Notes under the pieces: generated by a model
Seen by the model: only the letters and a program-made list of their open reading frames with translations
What the model was told of the DNA's origin: nothing
Databases searched by the model: none
Shown here: in pieces, positions 1-8,040 of the stretch
Layout of the letters: every line of letters begins with the position of its first letter
Numbering within the stretch: position 1 is the first letter of the stretch
Assembly (NCBI GenBank): GCA_002483345.1
Contig: DLHS01000015.1
Span: forward strand, 63,197 to 127,196
Length of the DNA: 64,000 nt
Reading direction: 5' to 3'
Origin: Bacteroidetes bacterium UBA7662
GTDB lineage: Bacteria; Bacteroidota; Bacteroidia; UBA7662
Program-made: the position numbers and the translations under genes

Positions 1-1739
1 GTCATCGCCGCCTGTCCATCATTGACCTGTCACCGGCCGGTCATCAGCCAATGCTTAGTCAGGATGAACGTTTTGTCCTGAGCTACAACGGCGAACTGTA
101 CAACTACATCGAATTACGGGCAGAACTGACCTCCAAAGGACATACTTTTAAAACGGCTGGTGATGCAGAAGTACTGATCGCCGCCTGGCAGCATTGGGGG
201 CCCGATGCACTCAGCCATTTTGAAGGTATGTGGGCATTCGCCCTGTACGACCGCCAGGAGCACAAACTGTGGCTGGTAAGAGACAGAACGGGCGTAAAAC
301 CCTTGTTTTACCTTACGACGAAGGAGGCTTTCCTGTTTGCTTCTGAACCTAAAGCCTTGCTGGCCAGCGGTCTTTATACGCCTGTCCTGAATGAAGGGGC
401 TGCTTACAGTTTTCTGGTGCATGCTGCACTCGACGAGGATCAGGGGTATTTGTTAGAAGATATTCAGGAGTTAGCAGCCGGTCACTGGCTTCAATACGAC
501 TTGCGTACTGACGATATGGAGGTCAAACGATACCACCAGCCTATCTGGAACGACGATCTGAAGGCAGCCAGTACCTTTCAGCGTGAACTTACGGTGACTA
601 CTATCCGGGAGCAACTGACCAGATCGGTTAACCTTAGGTTACGCTCGGATGTAAAAGTGGGGGCGAGCCTTTCCGGAGGCCTCGACAGCGCTGCTTTAGC
701 AGCACTGGCTGCCAAAGAGACAGGTTTTCCACTTTTTACGGCAGTTTATGACGGTTTTCCTGAAAATGAAGGTCATTACGCCAGAGCCGTAGCAGAGCTG
801 TTGAAAGCAGACTGGCAGCCTGTTGAAGTAAATGCAGCAGGCATTGCTGACCGGCTGGAGGACATGGTAAACATACAGGATGGCCCTGTACTGGCATTGA
901 GTACGTTTGCCCAGTTATTGATTTGCGAAACGGCACACCGGCAGGGAGTAACCATATTGCTCGATGGCCAGGGTGGAGATGAATTGTTTACAGGTTATGA
1001 CCGTTACTGGCTTAGTTTTTACCAGCAGGCTTTGCAAACAGGTAATTTATCTGTTCTGGGAGCCGCTTTTCAGCAAGCAGGCAAACAGAAATTATTATTC
1101 AATTCCATGTCGTCCCTGTTTCTGAACCCCTTGCTGGGAAACCGCCGGTTGGGCGCCTTTTTCAGGAATACATTGGCGCAACGAAAGCCAGAATTGGCCT
1201 ACCTGGATAAAAATTATGCAGAACAGCACTTTGCCCTGTCCATGGCTTATGTAAGCAGGGGCGTAGCGTCCAGTGTAAATGCCCAGCAAGCCAGAGAACT
1301 GTACGGCTATGACCTGAAAAACCTGCTGCGCTGGGGAGACCGCAACAGCATGTCGGCAGCCATTGAAAACAGAGCCCCCTTTGCCGACGACCCGCAACTG
1401 GCTCAGCTGTTACTGTCAATACCGGCAGCAGAAAAACTCGACATTCAAGGTGTCAGTAAAAAGCTGCTTAGAGAAGCCATGCAGGGTAAATTACCTGAAA
1501 TGGTGCTTCATAGGCAGGATAAACAGGGATTTACAACACCTCAGCTACCCTGGATGAAAACACTGTGGCCCGTATGGAAGCAATACCTGGAATATCTGCC
1601 CGGCTGGGTAAACAAAGGAGCCATCCACAGAGACGCTAACCGGTTGCTGGAGGATGCCCGGGGAGTTGCTTTTTTACTCAGAGCAGTATCACTGGGGGCG
1701 TGGCTTAAAAATTTGCAGGCCCATACCAAAAGCTTGTAA
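1..1739 (+). CDS. asnB: Asparagine synthase (glutamine-hydrolysing), 5' truncated by window edge
   Basis: Makes asparagine from aspartate, ATP and glutamine-derived ammonia in the cytoplasm. The reading frame is open from base 3 (first residues HRRLSIIDLSPAGHQPM, a typical AsnB glutaminase stretch), so the gene begins upstream and the ATG at 51 is internal; the catalytic N-terminal Cys is outside the window. Visible are the rest of the class II glutaminase domain (YNGELYNYIELR, then WGPDALSHFEGMWAFALYD) and the synthetase domain with the ATP PP-loop SGGLDS near base 672 and GGDELFTGYDRYW near base 970. About 580 residues are in view, so the full protein would be near 630, normal for the family. 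It is followed by a tRNA-His with its own promoter. Such genes also occur in exopolysaccharide clusters, so a role in sugar or peptide amidation cannot be excluded. Confidence 0.93.
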   Translation, partial: HRRLSIIDLSPAGHQPMLSQDERFVLSYNGELYNYIELRAELTSKGHTFKTAGDAEVLIAAWQHWGPDALSHFEGMWAFALYDRQEHKLWLVRDRTGVKPLFYLTTKEAFLFASEPKALLASGLYTPVLNEGAAYSFLVHAALDEDQGYLLEDIQELAAGHWLQYDLRTDDMEVKRYHQPIWNDDLKAASTFQRELTVTTIREQLTRSVNLRLRSDVKVGASLSGGLDSAALAALAAKETGFPLFTAVYDGFPENEGHYARAVAELLKADWQPVEVNAAGIADRLEDMVNIQDGPVLALSTFAQLLICETAHRQGVTILLDGQGGDELFTGYDRYWLSFYQQALQTGNLSVLGAAFQQAGKQKLLFNSMSSLFLNPLLGNRRLGAFFRNTLAQRKPELAYLDKNYAEQHFALSMAYVSRGVASSVNAQQARELYGYDLKNLLRWGDRNSMSAAIENRAPFADDPQLAQLLLSIPAAEKLDIQGVSKKLLREAMQGKLPEMVLHRQDKQGFTTPQLPWMKTLWPVWKQYLEYLPGWVNKGAIHRDANRLLEDARGVAFLLRAVSLGAWLKNLQAHTKSL

Positions 1740-1765
1740 ATAATTTCAAAAAGAGGCTATATTTG
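1734..1765 (+). promoter_or_regulatory. Bacteroidota-type promoter of tRNA-His
   Basis: TTG at 1734-1736 and TATATTTG at 1758-1765 are separated by 21 bases, matching the Bacteroidota sigma-ABfr consensus (TTG, then TAnnTTTG). Predicted transcription start is about 1771, some 30 bases before the tRNA. The TTG lies in the last codons of asnB. Confidence 0.75.
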
Positions 1766-1780
1766 CATTCCCTTAACAAT

Positions 1781-1796
1781 CCCGCATTAATGCGGG
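1781..1796. repeat. Perfect 16-base palindrome in the tRNA leader
   Basis: CCCGCATTAATGCGGG is a perfect palindrome lying between the predicted transcription start and the tRNA, ending five bases before G-1. It could form a short leader hairpin that positions 5' processing, or be a protein site. No T-run follows, so it is not an ordinary terminator. Confidence 0.55.
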
Positions 1797-1801
1797 AAAA
1801 T

Positions 1802-1876
1802 GGTGGTTGTAGCTCAGTTGGTTAGAGCACTAGATTGTGGTTCTAGGGGTCGTGGGTTCGAGCCCCATCTTCCACC
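1802..1876 (+). tRNA. tRNA-His (anticodon GTG)
   Basis: Cloverleaf drawn by hand: extra G-1 at 1802 opposite C73 at 1876, as expected for tRNA-His; D arm around GCTCAGTTGGTTAGAGC; anticodon stem CTAGA/TCTAG (1830-1834/1842-1846) with anticodon GTG at 1837-1839; T arm GTGGG-TTCGAGC-CCCAT (1852-1868). CCA is not encoded. In the acceptor stem (1803-1809 with 1869-1875) positions 5:68 and 6:67 are both U opposite U; the other five pairs are Watson-Crick. Confidence 0.95.
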
Positions 1877-1877
1877 C

Positions 1878-1905
1878 AAAAAGTCCCGTTTTACGGGACT
1901 TTTTT
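1878..1905 (+). terminator. Rho-independent terminator after tRNA-His, shared with the convergent gene
   Basis: Stem AAAAAGTCCCGT (1878-1889) with ACGGGACTTTTT (1893-1904), three-base loop, T-run on the + strand. The A-tract on the other arm gives a T-run on the - strand, but the stop codon of the convergent gene (1891-1893) lies in the loop/stem, so that gene's transcript would be terminated at its very last codons. Confidence 0.85.
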
Positions 1906-2277
1906 GTTTTTATCTGGTTTTCGGATTATGATCAGAGATTCCTGCCCGACAAAGGCATAGCCCAGATCATAACAGAAGTAATAGGTATTACCTGCAGCAG
2001 TAGTGAGGGCGTGCGTATGATACCTGAAATCAAAACCCAGTTCTGAGATTTTGTTCCGGTGTATTTTGCTTTTTCCTATGCTATTCAGGAGCATTTTCTC
2101 CAGGATTTTACGGTTTCTCCAGAGTATGCTGTGAATGAAACGGACAGAAGCGGTGTTTTTGGCCGATCGCAGGTTGTTGTAGTTGTTCCGGCATTGGTCA
2201 TCGCAGAATTTTTTATCACTGCGACCCCGGAGAGGAGTGCCGCATTGTTGACAAAGGGATATTTCAGCTTGTTTCAT
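1891..2277 (-). CDS. Small zinc-ribbon protein of unknown function
   Basis: 128 residues. The N-terminus carries a four-Cys zinc-ribbon-like motif, CQQCGTPLRGRSDKKFCDDQC (Cys at about 9, 12, 25 and 29), like the DUF2116-type ribbons found in Bacteroidota hypotheticals. The middle (about 45-75) is basic and helical; the C-terminal half (TTAAGNTYYFCYDLGYAF) looks like a small beta unit. No catalytic motif is recognised. It is convergent with tRNA-His, and its final codons VP-stop are inside the tRNA terminator hairpin. A nucleic-acid binding role is an inference from the ribbon and the basic segment. Confidence 0.75.
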   Translation of the reverse strand: MKQAEISLCQQCGTPLRGRSDKKFCDDQCRNNYNNLRSAKNTASVRFIHSILWRNRKILEKMLLNSIGKSKIHRNKISELGFDFRYHTHALTTAAGNTYYFCYDLGYAFVGQESLIIIRKPDKNKKVP

Positions 2278-2424
2278 GAGATAAGATTTGGAATAAATAT
2301 TTGTAGTCGCTTACATCCGATTACAAGTGCTTAATATCCGGCTGCTTCTTATCTCGTTTGCAGCTTTGTTTGTCGGGAATCAACCCAACTTTTTAACCTT
2401 TTGTACATTTTAAACAATTCTGCC

Positions 2425-2784
2425 ATGAGCAACATGAAAAATCAGGTCAGACTGATCGGAAATCTTGGGATGGATCCCGAGATAAAAGAAGTGGGGACCA
2501 ACCGGAAACTCGCCAAGTTCAGTCTGGCCACCAACGAAACCTACCGCAATGACAAAGGTGAACGCATCACCGAAACCCAGTGGCATAATCTGATTGGCTG
2601 GGGAAGAATTGCCATCATTTGCGAGAAGTACCTTAAAAAAGGGGCAGAAATCGCGGTAGAGGGAAAGTTGAACAACCGATCCTATGTGGACAGAGAGGGT
2701 CACAAACGGTATGTAAGTGAGGTAGTCGTCTCTGACATGGTATTGCTGGGAAGCAGAAACAAGGCAATGGCAGAAGAGGGGTAA
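2425..2784 (+). CDS. ssb: Single-stranded DNA-binding protein, short form
   Basis: OB-fold SSB: QVRLIGNLGMDPEIKE, FSLATNETYRN, TQWHNLIGWGR, YLKKGAEIAVEGKL, and a final strand ending VVVSDMVLL. It binds ssDNA in replication and repair, normally as a tetramer. The start is ATG 2425 (MSNMKNQ) or ATG 2434 (MKNQVRLIG); an upstream TTG at 2401 is unlikely. The protein is only about 119 residues and ends NKAMAEEG, with no Gly/Pro-rich linker and no acidic DDDIPF-like tip, so the usual C-terminal docking peptide for repair and replication proteins is missing. It may be a second, specialised SSB of the genome. Confidence 0.92.
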   Translation: MSNMKNQVRLIGNLGMDPEIKEVGTNRKLAKFSLATNETYRNDKGERITETQWHNLIGWGRIAIICEKYLKKGAEIAVEGKLNNRSYVDREGHKRYVSEVVVSDMVLLGSRNKAMAEEG

Positions 2785-2792
2785 GCCGGATC

Positions 2793-2922
2793 GGCTGTCC
2801 CGGGAATGGAGCGCGTATCGTTATAAAGTTAAAAACAGGAGCGGCAAAGAAAAAACTGTCTCGCCTCCCACTTCTCACTGCCCGATTCTCGTTTCTCGAT
2901 GTCTAAAAAACCCGGGACAGCC
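2793..2922. repeat. Intergenic foldback element (ssb / exported protein junction)
   Basis: GGCTGTCCCGGG (2793-2804) and CCCGGGACAGCC (2911-2922) form a perfect 12-bp inverted repeat around a 106-bp interior. The interior contains GTCTCGCCTCCCACTTCTC and TCTCGATGTCTAAAAAA, close to the right arm of the elements at 28.9 and 29.9 kb. It sits between two convergent genes. Confidence 0.6.
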
Positions 2923-2939
2923 TTTTAAACCCAAAATAC

Positions 2940-4982
2940 TTATCGGATAATAGCGAATTTGCCTGTTTGTATGTCGTTCGTTTTCATGTCTTTGACACTG
3001 AAAAGATAAAGACCGCTGGCAATGGCCTGTTTGTCGTCAGAAAGCACATCCCAGCCATGTTCTCCGCCTGCCATGGTAGTTTTAGCCGGGTCGCCCCCGA
3101 AGCTTGTATACCAGCCGCTGTTGGAGCCATTGAAGTCTGCCCCGGCATCATGGTTCAGCGTAGCCACGATATCTCCTGCCAGTGTATAGATTCTGATCTC
3201 CGCTCTTTCTGGCAGGTTGTAGAACATGATTTTACGCGTCCTGGAGGTTGTGCCGTCCCAGGCAGCCGAAATGCGGTATGGGTTCGGATACACCCCAACT
3301 TTGGAGGTTTTCCCCATCGGGCCTCCTTCAGTACCCGGGAAAATACGGTAGGCATTTTGCACCCTGGATGATTCCAGCGATTGCAGGCCAATGGCCGGAT
3401 CACCTTCATCGAAAGATGTAATGATGTAGAGATACTGCCAGCCATTCAGCAGGTTATCTACCTCAAACTTATACCAGTATCTGGTGGTGTCTCCTTCAAA
3501 CAGCTTGGGTGTATTAAGACGTACACCGTCAAAACCATTGTTGAAGCCGATACCATTGCCGGGTTTATCCCATTGACCAATCAGCGCGGCCTGTTCCAGC
3601 AAATTGGGTTTGAGGTCATCACCCGGTTTGGTTCTGTAAACCCGGTAGCCCTCAAAATCCTGTTTTTTGGTAATGGGATCTATCGAAACGGCCGCAGAAC
3701 TGTCCCAGTAAATGATGGCTTTGTTAGAGGCGGTTTCAATCCGCACTTTGGGTGGATTGGTTGGCTCAGGGAGTATGTATCTGTCCAGCCGGTTGTTATT
3801 GTTCAGGTCTTCACCCGCATCCAAACGGCCATTCTCATTGGTGTCTTCTCCTACGTAGGTGCGTTTTGCCCAGCCCAGGTTCTCGCGTAGCAGGGCTTTG
3901 GCATTGTAGCTGTCTTTCGGCACATCGTCTATCTGTCGGGCGCAGACTACAGCCAGAACCAGACCAACGGTCTCACCGGGTTCTACCCGGGTTACCGGTC
4001 CTATGCTGTACAATTGTACCCGGTTTGCAGGAGCTGCCAGACCGGCTGCCGGGCTGAAATCACCGCGGTTACGCATCCGGTCATAACGCTGCTGATCGTT
4101 GGTCGGAGCGGAGACATTGTACAACCAGTAGTTTGGGTTAGCACGGGGTGCGGGTAAACCCTGATTGGTGAATGTATTGGCATTGTTCGGATGGAAATAC
4201 TGATTTCTCCACTCAATACCCAGAAATTGAATAGCTCCGTAAGAGTTGGTAAAACCCGGGTCGCCGGTTACATCGTAGGCGTACAAGGCGAGGAGCGTGT
4301 CTTCAAAGCCAATACTTCCCTTATTGAAAAAGGCACTTCCACGATCTACTGTAACATTTACATTCCGAACCACCAGGTCGCTCCACATACCGAGATACAC
4401 CGAATCCCACGCACTTCCGGAATTATTGGTGATCTGATAGTTCAGGATAACAAAATAGTCGGCAAAGGAGAAGTTCCAGGCATAGGTTTCAAGCCTTACC
4501 CGTGCATTCAGCGGGTTCAGGTGGTTGTTGATGGGTTGGTTGGTACCCGGAACAATGGTGAATTCGTCGGTAAAGTTGAGGATATTATCTTCATGGGAAA
4601 TAGCTTGTGTGCTGAACACTTCGCTACCCGGAAGGCTTGACCGTTGTAGAATAGGAGAGCCGGGCATGGCTGAATATTCGAAGCCTGCTTTTCCGGTAGC
4701 GTAGCCGGAAGCATCATCGAGCGAACCGGTTGAAACGGCAAGCTGGCCATTCTGGTAGGCTCCGATCCATAAGCCAGCCTCAAACAGATGTTCGACCCCT
4801 GAGTTGAGCGGGTACTCCATGGAAGGCGGCCCTTGCGGGTCGTTGCGCACGTTGGGGCGCCCAACGGTGCCCACATTGGTCACATTCAAGCCAATATTGC
4901 CTATCTGGATAGATTTCTGGTCAAATTGTGCTGACAGTTCGCCGGCGAACAGCAAACAAGCCAGTAACAGGATTCGCTTCAT
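2940..4982 (-). CDS. Exported protein with Ca-binding-like acidic repeats and T9SS-type C-terminus
   Basis: 680 residues. Signal peptide at 1-18 (MKRILLLACLLFAGELSAQ). The body is beta-rich and repetitive; near residue 380 are two EF-hand/dockerin-like acidic loops, DTNENGRLDAGED and LNNNNRLDRY. The end has the YPNPY...ASGLYLFSVKD layout of a T9SS sorting domain (GVYPNPYRISAAWDG to GKFAIIR), though somewhat diverged. This suggests secretion across the outer membrane or surface attachment. The function is unknown; no catalytic motif is visible. It starts 36 bases after the stop of the WbqC-like gene and is probably co-transcribed with it. Confidence 0.82.
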   Translation of the reverse strand: MKRILLLACLLFAGELSAQFDQKSIQIGNIGLNVTNVGTVGRPNVRNDPQGPPSMEYPLNSGVEHLFEAGLWIGAYQNGQLAVSTGSLDDASGYATGKAGFEYSAMPGSPILQRSSLPGSEVFSTQAISHEDNILNFTDEFTIVPGTNQPINNHLNPLNARVRLETYAWNFSFADYFVILNYQITNNSGSAWDSVYLGMWSDLVVRNVNVTVDRGSAFFNKGSIGFEDTLLALYAYDVTGDPGFTNSYGAIQFLGIEWRNQYFHPNNANTFTNQGLPAPRANPNYWLYNVSAPTNDQQRYDRMRNRGDFSPAAGLAAPANRVQLYSIGPVTRVEPGETVGLVLAVVCARQIDDVPKDSYNAKALLRENLGWAKRTYVGEDTNENGRLDAGEDLNNNNRLDRYILPEPTNPPKVRIETASNKAIIYWDSSAAVSIDPITKKQDFEGYRVYRTKPGDDLKPNLLEQAALIGQWDKPGNGIGFNNGFDGVRLNTPKLFEGDTTRYWYKFEVDNLLNGWQYLYIITSFDEGDPAIGLQSLESSRVQNAYRIFPGTEGGPMGKTSKVGVYPNPYRISAAWDGTTSRTRKIMFYNLPERAEIRIYTLAGDIVATLNHDAGADFNGSNSGWYTSFGGDPAKTTMAGGEHGWDVLSDDKQAIASGLYLFSVKDMKTNDIQTGKFAIIR

Positions 4983-5018
4983 ACGTTGCGAAGATAAGGA
5001 GCTTCGGTTATTGGAAGG

Positions 5019-5636
5019 TTAAGGCTTTGTATCTGGGTACATACATTTTGCCAAATAATTACGGGCTTCGGGCCCCACATTAAAAAGCAGATCAAGTATG
5101 CTCAGATTTTCAAGAAATCCATGACGCTCGGCAAAGGGCTGGTAATAAGGAATCCACCTGGAAGGTAGCGCTGTTTGCAGCCCTTCGTAACGCAAGTCAA
5201 TGACAGCATGATCGCCGGGAATTACAAAAATATCCGTGACCCTGTACAAGGTATCAAGACGCAGGAGCTTGTGAATCGTTTGCAGGAGTTCAAAGTTAAA
5301 ATCCCACAGTTTTTCATAGGTATTTTCGTAAAAAGGTGCTAACCAGGGACTGTAATCATCGTAATAGGGCGCCTTGCCATAGGCGGTTTTGATGGCGTTC
5401 CAGTGCTGTTTTTGCCAGTTTTTACTGTTGTCGATGGTCAATTCTGAGACCAGGCAGCGCTGATTTCGTCCACCTGAAAGTGGGATGCTAAGTATCTGTT
5501 TACCCTGTGCAGTGGTAATTTCACAACGGTTTCTGCCTGAAGCTTTGACAAAATGCTCACAATTCTCCAGCCTTACGGTGGGGTATTTGATTAAATTTGT
5601 ATACCACCCCAAAGCCGGTAGGTAATGAAGCGCCAT
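5019..5636 (-). CDS. WbqC-like family protein
   Basis: 205 residues when started at ATG 5636 (MALHYLPALGWYTNLIKYP), which is where WbqC-family similarity begins; a longer frame reaches 5801 but runs antisense into the next gene's coding sequence. Features are the N-terminal YLP...Y and a mid-part rich in aromatic residues (NWQKQHWNAIKTAYGKAPYY), then DIFVIPGDHAVIDLRYE. The family takes its name from O-antigen clusters but its activity is not established; it is common next to signal peptidase genes in Bacteroidota. The start codon overlaps, on the opposite strand, an ATG of the divergent GWxTD gene (shared CATG at 5634-5637). Confidence 0.85.
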   Translation of the reverse strand: MALHYLPALGWYTNLIKYPTVRLENCEHFVKASGRNRCEITTAQGKQILSIPLSGGRNQRCLVSELTIDNSKNWQKQHWNAIKTAYGKAPYYDDYSPWLAPFYENTYEKLWDFNFELLQTIHKLLRLDTLYRVTDIFVIPGDHAVIDLRYEGLQTALPSRWIPYYQPFAERHGFLENLSILDLLFNVGPEARNYLAKCMYPDTKP

Positions 5637-5679
5637 GAGAACGTCCCTTTTTTCAGTCACCTTAGCTGATTTTGCTGCA

Positions 5680-7149
5680 ATGTTAAGCGGTTCATACCGA
5701 AGGCTCGTATTTGTAACCGGATTATTTTTGTTGCTGACTCCCGGAGATGGTTTTGCAATTGATGCCCAGTTTAAACATTGTGTCTTCCGGCAACCGGGCA
5801 AAGGGCCTTACGTTGAAACATACCTGTCGGTCAACAGCCGTTCGATAGCTTTTGCCAGGATCGCGGAAAACAGCTTTCAGGGTAGTATTGAGGTAACGAT
5901 TGATTTTTCACGGAACGATACCATAGTTGTATTTGATAAGTATGTGCTGAAAAGTCCGGTCATTGACAGCAATACCAATACCCGCTTTTCTTTTCTTGAT
6001 TTGCAACGTTTTCGGCTCGACCCCGGGATGTATACCCTCCACCTGAAAATCACAGATACCAACGACAGCAGTAATACAGCCTCCGCCAGTGAAAAAATTG
6101 AAGTCCTCCACGAAACAGGAAAAGTCAATATATCTGACCTGATGCTTGCAAGCAGTATTACCCCTTCCATGGGTACAAGCTCTCTGGTCAAAAGCGGTCT
6201 CGAGATTGTCCCGCGTCCCTCGGCTTTTTATGGCAATAATCAGGATACCCTGCAATACTATCTGGAAGTGTATGGCACCGAAAAACTGGTTGGTGACTCC
6301 GTTTTTATTGTTAAAAGCTGGATAGAAAACGGGGATGGTGCCACCGTAACGAATATGAGTCGTTTTTACAGGAAAACCCCTGGTACGGTCATTCCGCTGG
6401 CAGATGCGTTGCTGATAGATGAACTGCCTTCCGGTAACTATTTCCTTAAAGTAGAGGTCAGAAGCCGGCTGAACGATTTGCTGGCCTCCCGGCAGCTTAA
6501 AATACAACGCCTCAACAACAACCTTGTCTTCGATGAAGCCAAAATTCTGGCAACCAAACTCGGCGGTACCTTTGTAGATAAGTATACCCGGAATGAATTG
6601 CTCGATCATGTGAAATCACTTCGCCCGATTACGCAATTCAACGAAAGACAGTACGCCGATAATCTGCTGAAGAACAAAGAAGTAGATGAAGAGCTTCTGA
6701 AACGTTACATGCTCAGTTTCTGGGAAAAAAGAAATCCGGGAAACCCGCGTGCGGCCTGGGAAACCTATTACGCAGAAGTACAGAAGGCCAACCAATTGTT
6801 CAGTTCGAAGATCAACCGCGGTTATGCTACCGAAAGAGGACGGGTTTATTTGCAGTACGGAGTACCTAACAGCCGCACCGTAGTAGACAATGAACCGAGC
6901 GCCTATCCCTATGAAATCTGGTGGTACTATGAGTACCAGGGGCAGCGTAACATCCGCTTTGTATTCTATAATCCTGATTTGATTACCAACGATTATGTAC
7001 TGCTGCACTCCGAAGCCCTGGGAGAGACCTTTGACCCGCAATGGCGTCTGATTATTTTCAGCCGTACCACGGCCTTTCAGAATCTCGACGACACGCAGAA
7101 TCGTGACCATTTCGGTACCCGTCTGGAAGAAAATTACAGGAATCAGTAA
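5680..7149 (+). CDS. GWxTD domain-containing exported protein
   Basis: 489 residues from ATG 5680, chosen because it is followed directly by a signal peptide (RRLVFVTGLFLLLTPGDGFA); an in-frame ATG at 5635 overlaps the divergent gene's start. The C-terminal third carries the Bacteroidota GWxTD-type region: LSFWEKRNPGNP, then RGRVYLQYGVPNSRTV, PYEIWWYYEYQGQRNIRFVF and ETFDPQWRLII. The N-terminal half is beta-sandwich-like. The role is unknown; GWxTD proteins are predicted periplasmic. A box TGATTTTG (5667-5674) ends five bases before the ATG. It is followed after 6 bases by the acyltransferase gene, with which it probably forms an operon. Confidence 0.85.
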   Translation: MLSGSYRRLVFVTGLFLLLTPGDGFAIDAQFKHCVFRQPGKGPYVETYLSVNSRSIAFARIAENSFQGSIEVTIDFSRNDTIVVFDKYVLKSPVIDSNTNTRFSFLDLQRFRLDPGMYTLHLKITDTNDSSNTASASEKIEVLHETGKVNISDLMLASSITPSMGTSSLVKSGLEIVPRPSAFYGNNQDTLQYYLEVYGTEKLVGDSVFIVKSWIENGDGATVTNMSRFYRKTPGTVIPLADALLIDELPSGNYFLKVEVRSRLNDLLASRQLKIQRLNNNLVFDEAKILATKLGGTFVDKYTRNELLDHVKSLRPITQFNERQYADNLLKNKEVDEELLKRYMLSFWEKRNPGNPRAAWETYYAEVQKANQLFSSKINRGYATERGRVYLQYGVPNSRTVVDNEPSAYPYEIWWYYEYQGQRNIRFVFYNPDLITNDYVLLHSEALGETFDPQWRLIIFSRTTAFQNLDDTQNRDHFGTRLEENYRNQ

Positions 7150-7155
7150 GGCTGC

Positions 7156-8040
7156 ATGCAAACATTCAGTTATCGTTTGCAGTATTTTTTGCTGTATCTG
7201 TTTTCCCTGCTGCCTTACCGGCTGCTGTATCTGCTGAGTGATGTATTTTTTGTGCTTAACTACTACCTCGTTGGTTATAGACGAAAAGTAGTCTTTCAGA
7301 ACCTGAGAAATAGCTTTCCTGATAAATCAGAAAAGGAAATAAGAATCATTGCCCGGAAGTTCTACCATTATCTGAGCGATCAGTTTGTGGAAACATTCAA
7401 AACACTCAGCATTTCTGAGGAAGAGCTTGACCGCAGAGTCGTATTGCTTAATCCCGAAGTAATGAACAAGCTGTATGAAAAAGGTCAGAGTGTGGTGCAT
7501 TTGCTTGGCCACCACGCCAACTGGGAATGGTATGCCAAACAACTGGCCCGTAAAACCCGACACCAGCTCTTTTTTGTTTACAAGCCACTCAGTAACAAAG
7601 GCATGGACAAGGTGCTGATAGCCCTGCGTTCCCGTTTTGGTGTAATGGCTGTACCCATGAAGGAGGTCTTCAAAACCATCGAAAGCTATACCGAAAGACC
7701 CCATGCAAGCTTTTTCGGGGGCGATCAATCCCCCATGCGGCATAACAAATACATCTGGACGACCTTTATGCATCAGGAAACTGCAGTTTATCTGGGGGCA
7801 GAAAGTATCGCCAGGCAATACAACGAAGCCGTGGTTTTCGGGAAAATGCGTCGGCTGAAAAGAGGGTATTATTCCATTGAATTAAGCCTGATTACCGATG
7901 TACCTTTGCAAACAGCTCCGGGAGAAATTACGGTGGCACATACGAAAGCCCTTGAAAGTCTGTTGCAGGAACAGCCTGAGTACTGGTTATGGTCGCACAA
8001 ACGCTGGAAGTTTAAAAAATCGGAAGTAGAAAATGTCTGA
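7156..8040 (+). CDS. Lipid A biosynthesis acyltransferase family protein (LpxL/HtrB-like)
   Basis: 294 residues. Transfers a fatty acyl chain to lipid A or a related lipid at the inner membrane. The HX4E catalytic pair is His119/Glu124 in LLGHHANWEW; FFGGDQSP is the family's conserved central motif, and LWSHKRWKF near the C-terminus is the usual end motif. A hydrophobic N-terminal anchor is present (YFLLYLFSLLPYRLLYLLS). It overlaps the downstream glycosyltransferase by 8 bases, so the two are translationally coupled and may act on the same envelope lipid. Confidence 0.93.
   Translation: MQTFSYRLQYFLLYLFSLLPYRLLYLLSDVFFVLNYYLVGYRRKVVFQNLRNSFPDKSEKEIRIIARKFYHYLSDQFVETFKTLSISEEELDRRVVLLNPEVMNKLYEKGQSVVHLLGHHANWEWYAKQLARKTRHQLFFVYKPLSNKGMDKVLIALRSRFGVMAVPMKEVFKTIESYTERPHASFFGGDQSPMRHNKYIWTTFMHQETAVYLGAESIARQYNEAVVFGKMRRLKRGYYSIELSLITDVPLQTAPGEITVAHTKALESLLQEQPEYWLWSHKRWKFKKSEVENV

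Noticed and set aside
2401..2424. TTG 2401 as the ssb start
   Set aside because: It adds residues absent from the family, and ATG 2425/2434 start right at the OB fold.
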